Positions 1-8,369 of a stretch of DNA of 24,093 nt are shown here, one piece after another (within the stretch, counting starts at the first letter, position 1; each line of letters opens with the position of its first letter). The notes below the pieces were generated by a model. The model ran no database searches. It was not told where the DNA came from and was given only the letters and a program-made list of their open reading frames with translations. The stretch is taken from positions 1 through 24,093 of the IMG/VR virus record IMGVR_UViG_3300048067_000013; one strand, given 5' to 3'. A program made the position numbers and the translations under genes. This DNA is from a virus.

Positions 1-128
1 ACCCTGACGATCTTCTGGAAGCACTACAAATCTCTGCGGAGGAGCTACTGGACAGATTTGAGGATAAACTCATACGCAAACTAGATGGTTTTCAGGAGGA
101 GCTAGAGGAGGAAGAATATGCAGAATGA
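1..128 (+). CDS. C-terminal part of a small acidic phage protein (5' end outside window)
   Basis: An open frame enters the window at base 3 and stops with TGA at 126-128, giving 41 visible C-terminal residues. It is very acidic and helical: a LLEALQISAEELLDRFED stretch followed by a Glu-rich end (EELEEEEYAE). Short proteins with this kind of ending often lie upstream of DUF3310 genes in T7-like phages, but no function can be assigned. It overlaps the next gene by 11 bp, and the Shine-Dalgarno site of that gene lies inside it, which suggests translational coupling in a + strand operon. The start codon is not in the window. Confidence 0.7.
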   Translation, partial: PDDLLEALQISAEELLDRFEDKLIRKLDGFQEELEEEEYAE

Positions 129-501
129 ATGGAACATGACTGAAGACGACTGTGCAAAGTTTGAAAAAGACTGTGAGAAGCTACGTAAGAACTGTCAGGA
201 AAGCAGGTCCATAGACGACATTACTACAGAGGAGTGGGACAGGATGTCTAAGACATTCACAGGAAAACTGTACCACCCTCAGGACAAGCACGATCCTGTG
301 GCACAACCAGATCACTACAACAAGGGAGCTATTGAGGCCATTGAAGCAATCAAGGCGTCTATGCACCCACAAGAATACAAGGGATACCTCAAGGGTAACT
401 GTCTGAAGTACCTGTGGCGTTACGAGTACAAGAACGGCGTAGAGGATCTACGGAAGGCTCGTGTCTACCTAGAGTGGTTAATCAAGGAGGTTGCCTTGTG
501 A
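118..501 (+). CDS. DUF3310 family phage protein
   Basis: A 127-residue protein. Residues 63-124 carry the DUF3310 signature: PDHYNKGAIEAIEAI, then NCLKYLWRY, then a KNGVEDLRKARVYLEWLI helix. Members of this family are widespread in phages. Some are named nucleotide kinase because of a relation to T7 gp1.7, but no P-loop is visible here, so a catalytic role is not claimed. The first 60 residues are charged and contain three cysteines (12, 19, 26). The ATG at 118 has AGGAGG six bases upstream at 106-111. The stop codon overlaps the GTG start of the next gene by 3 bases. Sitting directly before a ribonucleotide reductase fits a role around nucleotide metabolism, but that is inference. Confidence 0.85.
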   Translation: MQNEWNMTEDDCAKFEKDCEKLRKNCQESRSIDDITTEEWDRMSKTFTGKLYHPQDKHDPVAQPDHYNKGAIEAIEAIKASMHPQEYKGYLKGNCLKYLWRYEYKNGVEDLRKARVYLEWLIKEVAL

Positions 502-755
502 AGATCATAGAAGGTAAGTTTGGGACAAAGACAGAAGAAAAGGAGATAACAACGGCTGAGTTTCTGACTGCGTTTGCAGCTAAGGCTCAGATACAGGAGA
601 CTGAAGGTAACAAACCTAAGGTGGTAGTGGTAATGTACGAGGACGGTCAGATGTTTGAAGTAGCGTCCAACGAACAGTACCCTGATGGGGTGTACATGCT
701 ACTACAGTTAGCAGCACAAGCAATCATTAACGAAACGCTAGGAGTAACAGAATAG
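498..755 (+). CDS. Small phage protein of unknown function, GTG start
   Basis: An 85-residue protein beginning (V/M)KIIEGKFGTKTEE. The open frame extends upstream to 414, but the GTG at 498 is the better start: AAGGAGG lies at 484-490, seven bases upstream, and the GTG overlaps the TGA of the DUF3310 gene. It has a mixed alpha/beta look: a short strand, a helix TTAEFLTAFAAKAQ, a strand KVVVVMYEDGQMFEV, and a C-terminal helix YMLLQLAAQAIINETLG. There are no cysteines, signal peptide or membrane segment. I do not recognise the family. It ends immediately before the ribonucleotide reductase ATG with no spacer, so the two are very probably co-translated. Confidence 0.75.
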   Translation: MKIIEGKFGTKTEEKEITTAEFLTAFAAKAQIQETEGNKPKVVVVMYEDGQMFEVASNEQYPDGVYMLLQLAAQAIINETLGVTE

Positions 756-2627
756 ATGGACGCATATCAACAGTACATACACAAGTCACGGTACGCTAGG
801 TACTTGCCAGAGGAGCAACGCCGGGAGACTTGGGAAGAAACAGTAAACAGGTACATCAACTTTTGGGTAGACCGTGGACACCTCAACGACTTTGACGTAT
901 CAGAGATATTCAAGGCAGTCCATGACCTAGACGTAATGCCCAGCATGAGGGCGCTGATGACTGCAGGAGACGCACTGGAGCGTGACAACGTAGCAGGGTT
1001 TAACTGTAGCTACCTACCCATAGACCACCCTAAGGCGTTTGACGAACTCATGTACGTACTCCTGTGTGGTACAGGCGTGGGCTTCAGTGTCGAGCGGCAG
1101 TACATACAGAAGTTACCGGAAGTTGCGGAGGAGTTTCATGCAACCGATACAGTTATTAATGTTGCGGATTCAAAGATCGGATGGGCGAAATCGTTTAGGG
1201 AACTGGTATCACTGTTGTATACAGGTCAAGTTCCCCAATGGGACATTAGTAGAGTACGACCTGCAGGTGCCGCACTCAAGACTTTCGGAGGTCGTGCAAG
1301 TGGTCCAGAACCTCTCGTTGATCTCTTCAAGTTTACAGTTGAACTCTTTAAGACAGCATCTGGACGAAAACTTAGCTCCATTGAATGCCACGATCTTTGC
1401 TGTAAGATTGCTCAAATCGTCGTCGTCGGAGGAGTCAGGAGAAGCGCCCTGATCTCACTGTCCAACCTAACGGACGACAGGCTCCGGAGATGCAAGCATG
1501 GACAGTGGTACATAGATGAACCCCAGCGTGGTCTGGCGAATAACTCAGCGTGTTACACAGAGAAGCCAGACTTTGAAGCCTTTCTCAACGAGTGGACTAG
1601 CTTATATGAATCTAAATCTGGCGAACGAGGTGTCTTTAGCAGAGTGGCAAGTCAAAAGCAAGCTGCAAAAAATGAACGTAGAGATGCTACCTACGATTTT
1701 GGAACTAATCCATGCAGCGAAATCATCCTCAGACCCTACCAGTTCTGCAATCTTTCAGAGGTTGTTGTTAGGCCACAGGATACACTCGCAAGTCTCAAAC
1801 GAAAAGTTAGGGTTGCAACTATCCTTGGGACTCTTCAGGCCACCCTCACCAACTTCCGATATCTCAGAAATATTTGGAAACTAAACACACAGGAAGAGGC
1901 ACTGCTAGGTGTATCCTTGACAGGCATCATGGACCATCCAATGCTGTCAGGTAGAGGAGACAAGGCCAAGCTGAAGAAGTGGCTTACGGAGATGAGGGAG
2001 GAAGCAATTGAAGTTAACGAGCAGTGGGCAGAGAAACTGGGTATCAACGCTTCTACCGCTATTACTGCGGTCAAGCCTAGCGGCACTGTTAGTCAGTTGG
2101 TCGATAGCGCTAGTGGTATCCATCCTCGTTATAGTGCACAATACATACGCAGAGTACGTGCAGATGCTAGAGATCCACTTTGTAGCGTCCTAGAGGCCGC
2201 AGGAGTGCCTGTGGAGGACGATGCGATGTCACCCAGTACTAGGGTATTCTCCTTCCCTATTGCGTCTCCTGAGGGCGCTGTGACAGCCTCAGACATGGGT
2301 GCTATGGAACAGTTGGATCTGTGGGAGATATATCAGGACTACTGGTGTGAGCACAAGCCGTCCATGACTTGCTACTACAGGGACAACGAGTTTCTGGAGG
2401 TGGGACAGTGGCTGTACAACAAGTTTGATAAGGTCAGTGGTATCTCTTTTCTGCCTTACTCAGACCACACGTACCAGCAGGCACCTTATGAGCCTGTGGA
2501 CAAGGCCACCCTCAAGTCGCTACAGAAGGGCTTTCCGACCCAGATTGATTGGGACATTAATGAAGCCTCTGATATGACTGAGGGTAGCCAGCAGTTAGCC
2601 TGTACAGGTAACAACTGTGAACTATGA
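756..2627 (+). CDS. nrdJ: Class II (adenosylcobalamin-dependent) ribonucleotide reductase
   Basis: A 623-residue enzyme predicted to reduce ribonucleotides to deoxyribonucleotides in the host cytoplasm, feeding phage DNA synthesis. By comparison with the monomeric Lactobacillus-type enzyme, the key residues are present. Cys84 in FNCSY and Cys331 in FCNL would be the reducing pair. Cys320 in NPCSEI would be the thiyl-radical cysteine, with Asn318 and Glu322 in the active site. The C-terminal swinging pair is Cys616/Cys621 (CTGNNC) with the four-residue spacing of that enzyme class. LLCGTGVGFSVE (102-113) and AVKPSGTVSQL (438-448) are further conserved motifs. It is shorter than the roughly 740-residue bacterial enzyme but has no gap at a catalytic site, and no intein. 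The absence of a beta subunit gene next to it agrees with class II. Its stop codon overlaps the convergent - strand gene. Codon choice looks patchy along the gene. Confidence 0.95.
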   Translation: MDAYQQYIHKSRYARYLPEEQRRETWEETVNRYINFWVDRGHLNDFDVSEIFKAVHDLDVMPSMRALMTAGDALERDNVAGFNCSYLPIDHPKAFDELMYVLLCGTGVGFSVERQYIQKLPEVAEEFHATDTVINVADSKIGWAKSFRELVSLLYTGQVPQWDISRVRPAGAALKTFGGRASGPEPLVDLFKFTVELFKTASGRKLSSIECHDLCCKIAQIVVVGGVRRSALISLSNLTDDRLRRCKHGQWYIDEPQRGLANNSACYTEKPDFEAFLNEWTSLYESKSGERGVFSRVASQKQAAKNERRDATYDFGTNPCSEIILRPYQFCNLSEVVVRPQDTLASLKRKVRVATILGTLQATLTNFRYLRNIWKLNTQEEALLGVSLTGIMDHPMLSGRGDKAKLKKWLTEMREEAIEVNEQWAEKLGINASTAITAVKPSGTVSQLVDSASGIHPRYSAQYIRRVRADARDPLCSVLEAAGVPVEDDAMSPSTRVFSFPIASPEGAVTASDMGAMEQLDLWEIYQDYWCEHKPSMTCYYRDNEFLEVGQWLYNKFDKVSGISFLPYSDHTYQQAPYEPVDKATLKSLQKGFPTQIDWDINEASDMTEGSQQLACTGNNCEL

Positions 2628-2813
2628 CATGAAGAATATGGAGTAACCGTTAGACTTACCTACGTCCTCTGGCTTATCTTTAGGGTCATGGGACGTAGGT
2701 ATTCCTTCAGCTTGCATCTTCTTGATGCGTTCCTTTGACTTCTGGCACATACTGTGGTAGTCAATGGATGTGTAGCTTACTGTGTGGTCTTTGTGGTTAT
2801 TATTCTTTTTCAT
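2622..2813 (-). CDS. Small hypothetical protein at the 3' end of the late region
   Basis: A 63-residue, Lys-rich, hydrophilic protein starting MKKNNNHKDH and ending SNGYSIFFMS. I chose the ATG at 2813 rather than the upstream alternative at 2834: AGGAAGG lies seven bases before it, and it overlaps the end of the previous late gene by 14 bp, as is usual in this region. Its stop codon at 2622-2624 lies inside the last sense codon of the oppositely oriented ribonucleotide reductase gene. A perfect 10-bp inverted repeat (2658-2667 and 2691-2700) lies within the coding sequence. No family is recognised. Confidence is moderate because the protein is short and has no clear domain. Confidence 0.6.
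   Translation of the reverse strand: MKKNNNHKDHTVSYTSIDYHSMCQKSKERIKKMQAEGIPTSHDPKDKPEDVGKSNGYSIFFMS
2658..2700. repeat. Perfect 10-bp inverted repeat at the convergent junction
   Basis: ACCTACGTCC at 2658-2667 is exactly repeated in inverted form, GGACGTAGGT, at 2691-2700, with a 23-base loop. It lies just beyond the end of the ribonucleotide reductase gene on + strand transcripts and near the end of the last - strand gene. No U-run follows on either strand, so it is not a standard factor-independent terminator. It could protect or end convergent transcripts, but that is inference. Confidence 0.6.
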
Positions 2814-4371
2814 TTGTTGCCCTTCCTGTTTCAATTAACGCACCAGCCGTTATTAACTCAGCGCCTCTTTGTCTATTAGCTTCTGCAGCTACTAATTTAG
2901 GTGACGCTTCAGCCATGACTATTTCTTCTAAAAGCTCTTTGTTCAAAGGCCTCTCTCCACGACCCTTAGCCTTCTCATACAGCGGTGCTTCCTTACCTAG
3001 CTGCTTTCTATGCCTGTAAACATTACCTGTCATCGGTGGCGTTGCTGCAAGCAGCCTAGAGTCAAGAAGCTGTGTACCTGTGGCTCTTCCTCCGCTTAAT
3101 TTGGTTGCAATTTTGTCCAAGAGTTTTTCAAAAAAGTTATGCTCATCGGACACAACAGTCATGTACTTACCGGACGGAAACAGTTTAGTAATATAATTTA
3201 CACCGCCCTCAGTAATAGCACTACCCGTGAACGACCCAGTAACCCAGATTCCGTTCTCCCTTACATCATCAATGGTTGCGCTTTTAGGATGAAACTTCCA
3301 CTTAGCGCCATCTTCTAGTTTCTGCAGTTGTTTATAAAGGTCTTCTGTTGTTAGCGTACCTTCAGCCTTCTTCAACACCTGATACATAGAGGAAACGTAG
3401 CCTCCGCTTTTCATAGCATCTTGAAAGTGCATCCCTGTGTTTATGTTGTCTGGTGTCTTCATAAACAATAAAGGCTTCTGGTTAGATTCTTTAAACGCTG
3501 TTTTGACACCACCCTCAGGCGAAGTCCAGACTGCTCCAATGTGTTCTTCAATTATGTTTAACTCTTGGTCAGTCATTCGGATCTTTCTACCATCTACTGT
3601 GCCTTGTAGATTCTCAGCCCTAACGGTGTCACGATAGGCTCCCGGATAGTACGCCATGTAATCAGAAACGCCCGAAGCTCTCATCACATCATTTACGGCG
3701 GGAGCAACATCACCTACACGATCCGCTTGTTTTCCGATATGGCTCATGTATTGAACCTGTGCAAAAGCCTTACGAACCTCTCCTTCAGCAAGCTCCCTAG
3801 CAATTATACCTTGTCCAGCAATTCCCTGTTCTCTGTAAAGCGCACGTTTTTCAGGGCTAATAGCCATGTCTACAATATTTTTCATCGCGTCCATGCTCCA
3901 CCCAGCAAAGCCCGTAGCCTTTTTACGCGCACCTACCGCCTCTGCTGCGTTCTGCGGTCCTCGTCCGATAGCTTCCCCAGCTTTTGCTACCATTTCATCA
4001 AAAACAGTAATTGTTTTATCTATTGGTCCATACCAGTTTGGAATGTAGTTTGATAGGGCGGCAGTGAACATACCCTTACCAGACTCAGGCAGTGCCTGCT
4101 CCAGAATCTCTTTACCGCCTTTAAAAAACTTACTAATACCAGCAAAGGGTATAAAATTGAGAGGGTCAAAGACCATAGACGCTGCCGCTTCTGCATCTTT
4201 TTCTGTTACGGTAGGCCTGAGTGTTCCTGCACTCCCTCTTGATCTGGGAATCTGAATAGGAATTGTCTGCTCAAACTCAGGAATACCGAATTTTTCTGAG
4301 TCGCCAGATACAGTCTCCCTAAGAGTTTCTAAAGGAACATCAAAAACATCAAATAGAGACTCTTCAGCCAT
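2800..4371 (-). CDS. Putative internal virion / ejection-type structural protein
   Basis: A 523-residue protein beginning MAEESLFDVFDVP. The open frame could start at a TTG at 4398, but the ATG at 4371 has GAGG nine bases upstream and overlaps the upstream stop by 8 bp, so I use it. Residues roughly 60-130 hold hydrophobic helices (FDPLNFIPFAGISKFFKGG); the middle is mixed alpha/beta, and the C-terminal 90 residues are charged and helical. I recognise no enzyme motif. Its place at the end of the structural operon, after the tail proteins and next to three other large helical proteins, is where podoviruses encode internal core or ejected proteins. That is the basis of the call. The exact function is unknown. 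Confidence 0.55.
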   Translation of the reverse strand: MAEESLFDVFDVPLETLRETVSGDSEKFGIPEFEQTIPIQIPRSRGSAGTLRPTVTEKDAEAAASMVFDPLNFIPFAGISKFFKGGKEILEQALPESGKGMFTAALSNYIPNWYGPIDKTITVFDEMVAKAGEAIGRGPQNAAEAVGARKKATGFAGWSMDAMKNIVDMAISPEKRALYREQGIAGQGIIARELAEGEVRKAFAQVQYMSHIGKQADRVGDVAPAVNDVMRASGVSDYMAYYPGAYRDTVRAENLQGTVDGRKIRMTDQELNIIEEHIGAVWTSPEGGVKTAFKESNQKPLLFMKTPDNINTGMHFQDAMKSGGYVSSMYQVLKKAEGTLTTEDLYKQLQKLEDGAKWKFHPKSATIDDVRENGIWVTGSFTGSAITEGGVNYITKLFPSGKYMTVVSDEHNFFEKLLDKIATKLSGGRATGTQLLDSRLLAATPPMTGNVYRHRKQLGKEAPLYEKAKGRGERPLNKELLEEIVMAEASPKLVAAEANRQRGAELITAGALIETGRATNEKE

Positions 4372-6022
4372 TCGTGGTGTCCTCGTATTCTCTCTCAAGT
4401 TTGGCAGCAGCGGCTTCTAAAGCTACCCACGCGGCCTCCTTAGACTTTAACAAAGATGCTTTCCTTTCCGGATCTTTTATTCTTTTAAGAGCTTTGTTTA
4501 TTTCGTTTTTAACATCTCGCAAAGCATAAGCAACTTTTGCTCTACCCTTCGCAGGAAGTTCTGCTTTCATTGCGCGTCTTAGCATAATAACAGGAGAGGC
4601 AATTACAGAATAACCTAAGGCAAGCGGTATATTAAGAAGCTGACCCCCAGCGCGTTCTCCAATTAACTTTTCTAGTCCAAGTTCTACAGCTAGTCGTCCG
4701 GGCGCAGTAGACGCTTCTTTTGCTGCCTTTATTGCTACTCCATCATATACAGATAAAACACGAGACATTTTTGCAAATATTTGTTCTCCTTCTGGAACAG
4801 AGGAAAATATACTTTTGTTCACCGCGTTTCTAACTGCTTTGGCAAATAAAATATCTGCGTCAGTTTTTGACGTTCCTAAATCAATTCCTGTTCTTTCCAT
4901 ATCAGCATCAAAACGTCTACGAGCCTGTATAATACCCTCTACAGAATTTCCTTGCTCTTCTACATGTATCATTAATTGGCTTACTAATTCTTTAACTCTT
5001 TTTTTCATAGATTTAGGAGTTGAAGTAAAAATAGCAGGGTTGTCAGAAAGCATCTGACTAACTTCCCTAGCAACATTTTGCCGCAATATAGTAACATCTA
5101 CAGGATCTGTAACCTTTCTGCTTAGTCCTATGATACGATCATCTAGTTTATCTAAGTATGTTAACATACTATTAAAATTTGTTTGAAGAGTTTTGTTTCC
5201 TCTAACACCGGCCCTACGTAATTCGTCCACAACTTCTAATTGGTCAGCATCAGCTAGTTGTTTTTGTACGCCTAGAATACCTTGAGGGTCAGTGACTAAT
5301 TCTGTTTGCTTTGCTGTTCTACCTCCCGGTTTTGAATATGCAATATTATAAACATCCTTATCAATTCCCTCAAGAGGTTGAGTAACATTGCGTAAACCAA
5401 CTTTTTCTATTTTTAAAGGCCTTAAGTCAGGACTAAAGTTTTTAACAATATTTCTAGGAACCCCGAAAAAAATGTCAGCAAAACCAGCAAAGTTTGCGGC
5501 CTCATTCGGATACGTCTCAGAAAACTCTTTCCACGCCTGCTCTCCTTTAGCTAAAGCAGACAAACCCGCTTGACCTGTTTCAGAATTTAGCGCTTCCACA
5601 AACTTTTGTTTTGCCGCTTCTTCCATGTCATCAGGAAAAAGCATACCAAACGATTCTTCTGCGCCAACAACTACGGCGTTTGCAGCCATATCAACAGCCA
5701 TAGACACTGGATTACTTATTGTTTGTAAAATAACAGAGGGTACGTTTGTCGCTCCCGGAGTTGCTATACGTTCAAAAGTTCCTGCCTGTCTTTCTACCGC
5801 CTTTTCATACGGTTGTTTTATAACTCTTTCAAATATTCCTTCTTCATCAGGCTCTGGTACAATTTCTAGGTTATCTCTGGCTACTTTTAGTTTTTCTCTA
5901 GCAACATCAATGCCATTTCTAGCAGACTCTACAGAAAAGCTCCCTAAGTCTTTACTAGGCGTGACTATTCCTAAACGCTGTCGTTCTTCTTCAAGTCTTT
6001 TTCTCGCAGCTTCAGCAGACAT
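4364..6022 (-). CDS. Putative internal virion protein, long helical
   Basis: A 552-residue protein starting MSAEAARKRLEEERQRLG. The frame is open further upstream, but the ATG at 6022 has GGAGG five bases upstream and sits one base after the stop of the preceding gene. The N-terminus is charged and probably coiled coil (about 1-70). The middle is rich in Ala, Asn and charged helices. A 20-residue hydrophobic stretch (LLNIPLALGYSVIAS..., about 462-481) could enter a membrane, and a Lys-rich helical tail follows. The composition and position suit a phage core or ejection protein; no catalytic motif is seen. The gene is clearly more AT-rich than the head genes: 21 of 60 bases are G or C at 4801-4860, against 32 of 60 at 23041-23100 in the portal gene. 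It may have a separate origin. Confidence 0.6.
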   Translation of the reverse strand: MSAEAARKRLEEERQRLGIVTPSKDLGSFSVESARNGIDVAREKLKVARDNLEIVPEPDEEGIFERVIKQPYEKAVERQAGTFERIATPGATNVPSVILQTISNPVSMAVDMAANAVVVGAEESFGMLFPDDMEEAAKQKFVEALNSETGQAGLSALAKGEQAWKEFSETYPNEAANFAGFADIFFGVPRNIVKNFSPDLRPLKIEKVGLRNVTQPLEGIDKDVYNIAYSKPGGRTAKQTELVTDPQGILGVQKQLADADQLEVVDELRRAGVRGNKTLQTNFNSMLTYLDKLDDRIIGLSRKVTDPVDVTILRQNVAREVSQMLSDNPAIFTSTPKSMKKRVKELVSQLMIHVEEQGNSVEGIIQARRRFDADMERTGIDLGTSKTDADILFAKAVRNAVNKSIFSSVPEGEQIFAKMSRVLSVYDGVAIKAAKEASTAPGRLAVELGLEKLIGERAGGQLLNIPLALGYSVIASPVIMLRRAMKAELPAKGRAKVAYALRDVKNEINKALKRIKDPERKASLLKSKEAAWVALEAAAAKLEREYEDTTNG

Positions 6023-6023
6023 A

Positions 6024-7247
6024 TTAGCCTCCGTAAGGAATAAACGCTTCTTTGTTTCTGTCGTAAATAAACTCTTTACCGCCGGGAGCAAAATAATAAA
6101 CCTCACCACCTTCTTTAATATATCCTGCTTCAATGTAAGTAGCATCATTAAAATTAATTACATCAATGGGGTTTTCTCCTGATGCAATTCTTCTAGTCGC
6201 TACTAATTTTTCTTCTATTTTATTTAGAAGTTCTCTTTGTCTTTCTACTGTCAGACCGGTGTTTAATTTAGCTAGGTTTCCCTGTAAAGCAGAAAATTCA
6301 ATTTGTGTAACTTGACCTAACCCAGTACCACGAGATCCGTATTTAGCGGCTTCTTGTTTCATTCTATTAATTTCGTCTAAAGCCTCTCTACCAGCAATAG
6401 TAACATAACTGCTTGTCATAAGCTCGTGAGAAGGGCTTCCTGAAATCATAGATGTTATTGATCCAGACACTCCTCCCGGATCTACCCCAAAATAAGTCTC
6501 GTTAAGTAACTTTTTTGCTTCTCTAACTGTAGACAGTGTTTGCATAGTGCTGTTTATTACATAATTTCTAGCACCCGCTTCTTCTTCGGCATCTCCTTCT
6601 GTTTCAATTCTGTTAACAAGATCAGTACCTTCAAATACAAATAATTCATCCTCTACAACCTGTATTTTAACAGAGGGTGTTTTTTCAGCCTCCTTCTTAA
6701 AAGGCCTCTCGTAGATAACCTCTCCTGTCTGCTCGTCTACAATAGCACCGCCCGGAGAAACATTTGCGGTCTGGCGTTGTGGCCCCTTAGACATAGCAAC
6801 GCCTGCGTTGTACGCCGACATAATATCTGCTTGCGTACCACCTTGTGCCAAAACAGACGAAACAGCGCTCCTTAAATCAGGCTTTTTATCGCTCTGCAAA
6901 GGAACTCCGCGTGCTGCCGCTTGTGTAATCGCAGTTAGGCCACCCTGTATACCTCTCTGTTGCCCTGCGGTTTCTTTAGCAGTAGCCTGAGTAGCAGCAG
7001 TAGTAAACGCTTGAGCAGCGTCTGTGTTACCTTTGGCACGATACTCATTGGCAAGCTGCTGTAGCTTCGCAGGGTTATTCGCGTGTTGCTGTAGCAACTC
7101 CTGTATCTCTGCTTGGCTTCTCTGTGTAGCTCGTTGTTCCAGCATACGACGCGGAGCACCGCCAATAGCACGACCAACCTGACCTAACTCTTGCTGGTAT
7201 GCTGGGTTCAAAAGGCCTTTTAGCATCTGTTGTGAAAATCTAGCCAT
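6024..7247 (-). CDS. Putative internal virion structural protein
   Basis: A 407-residue protein on an ATG at 7247, with AGGAG ten bases upstream. The first 150 residues are Gln/Ala-rich helix (for example RSQAEIQELLQQHANNPAKL), resembling the helical N-terminus of phage internal proteins. About 150-215 is a linker with short strands (GGAIVDEQTGEVIYERP), then a second helical region to about 370. The end is Gly/Tyr-rich (GGEVYYFAPGGKEFIYDR), a short beta segment. No enzyme motif is evident. It belongs to the same late operon as its neighbours, 15 bases after the 368-residue gene and 1 base before the next. Base composition drops along the gene: 29 of 60 bases are G or C at 7021-7080 but 17 of 60 at 6181-6240. 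Confidence 0.6.
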   Translation of the reverse strand: MARFSQQMLKGLLNPAYQQELGQVGRAIGGAPRRMLEQRATQRSQAEIQELLQQHANNPAKLQQLANEYRAKGNTDAAQAFTTAATQATAKETAGQQRGIQGGLTAITQAAARGVPLQSDKKPDLRSAVSSVLAQGGTQADIMSAYNAGVAMSKGPQRQTANVSPGGAIVDEQTGEVIYERPFKKEAEKTPSVKIQVVEDELFVFEGTDLVNRIETEGDAEEEAGARNYVINSTMQTLSTVREAKKLLNETYFGVDPGGVSGSITSMISGSPSHELMTSSYVTIAGREALDEINRMKQEAAKYGSRGTGLGQVTQIEFSALQGNLAKLNTGLTVERQRELLNKIEEKLVATRRIASGENPIDVINFNDATYIEAGYIKEGGEVYYFAPGGKEFIYDRNKEAFIPYGG

Positions 7248-7262
7248 GATTAAATTTCTCCT

Positions 7263-8369
7263 TTAAGCTGTGGCGCCTGTGCTGCCTGTGCTACCACTAG
7301 CGTCATCTCCACCACCTACACCAAATAAATCAAAGATGTCTCCAAAGATTCCACCGCTTTTTTGTGCACCAAAGAGTCCACCTAAAACGCCAGTACCAAG
7401 GCTACCCAACAGATTAGCCTGAGCTTGCTCTGCTACCAACCTAGCCTCAAGACCACTCATCATTGTCTCACCGTACTGACCAGCGCCAAACAACTGTCCC
7501 TGCTGTTGCATCTGCTGATAAGGCATCATAGCCTGCTGTAGCTGCATCATCTGAGTCTGTGGTAGGTACGCAGCACCCATAGAACCAACACCTAAGTTTT
7601 GCTGTGCCGCCAGTTGTTGCAAGTCTGCCTGAGACAACTGACTACCCATGCCTGTAAACATCTGTGCCTGCTGTGCCAACTGTGCTTGTTCTGCCTGTGC
7701 TTGGCCCATAGCCTGTAGCATAGCTGAGTTTCTAGCTTCTGCTTGTGCTTTACCAAACGCTAGTTGCTCTGGTGTTCCACCAAACTGTGCAGTCTGTACA
7801 CCTAAGCGTCCCTGTGCAGCCAGACGCTCTTCCATTGCCTGAGCCTGTCGTTGCTCCTCAGGAGACTGTGCAGCCCTAATGCGCCCGTAGATGTCTTGCT
7901 CACGTTGAGCCATGTCAGTGTCGCGCAAGTCTGTCATCATGCCTCTACCCAAGCCAAACGCTTGTCCTGCAGCCGTTCGTCCTGCTTGTTGACCAAAAGG
8001 AGTACCAGCAAGCTGAGTTTGAGCACGAGTAAGCATAGACTGTTGGAACGCTTTCTCTTCGTCAGAAAGACCCATGCTTGTGCCTACGCCAGTAAAGTTA
8101 TCTTCGTCATCAAACTGAGGAGTTGCACCAAAGCTACCACCCATTGTAGACGCTACAGTAAACGGCTTAAACTGAGACATTCCTACGGCTTGTTGTGCTA
8201 ATCCGTAAGCACCGGGAACGTACATTTCCTTTCCTGAACGAGGATCAGTAAAGTAAGTTCCTGCTAATGACTGTTCACCAATGTCACTAAGACGGTTCAT
8301 AGCGCTTGCCGTAAGCAAACCGCCTCCTACACCGCCTATGCCTAATAAGGCTTTTAACCAATCTTCCAT
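7263..8369 (-). CDS. Gln/Met-rich putative internal virion protein
   Basis: A 368-residue protein that is unusually rich in Gln, Ala, Met and Gly. It opens with a hydrophobic glycine-rich segment (LLGIGGVGGGLLTAS, residues 9-23), followed by a middle with long Gln-rich helices (QAQAEQAQLAQQAQM, then QMMQLQQAMMPYQQMQQQGQ). It closes with a second Gly-rich hydrophobic part and a Gly/Ser/Thr tail. Both hydrophobic glycine zones could interact with membranes, as expected of a small ejected core protein, but this is inference. The ATG at 8369 shares its A with the TGA of the upstream gene, and GGAGG lies nine bases upstream. No known catalytic residues are visible. Confidence 0.6.
   Translation of the reverse strand: MEDWLKALLGIGGVGGGLLTASAMNRLSDIGEQSLAGTYFTDPRSGKEMYVPGAYGLAQQAVGMSQFKPFTVASTMGGSFGATPQFDDEDNFTGVGTSMGLSDEEKAFQQSMLTRAQTQLAGTPFGQQAGRTAAGQAFGLGRGMMTDLRDTDMAQREQDIYGRIRAAQSPEEQRQAQAMEERLAAQGRLGVQTAQFGGTPEQLAFGKAQAEARNSAMLQAMGQAQAEQAQLAQQAQMFTGMGSQLSQADLQQLAAQQNLGVGSMGAAYLPQTQMMQLQQAMMPYQQMQQQGQLFGAGQYGETMMSGLEARLVAEQAQANLLGSLGTGVLGGLFGAQKSGGIFGDIFDLFGVGGGDDASGSTGSTGATA

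Noticed and set aside
1039-1452. 137-residue + strand frame within the reductase gene
   Set aside because: It overlaps the catalytic region of a well-supported enzyme and shows no coherent protein pattern.
5625-6182. 185-residue + strand frame
   Set aside because: It is antisense to the 552- and 407-residue late proteins, Ser/Thr-rich as expected of a complement, with no domain or ribosome site.
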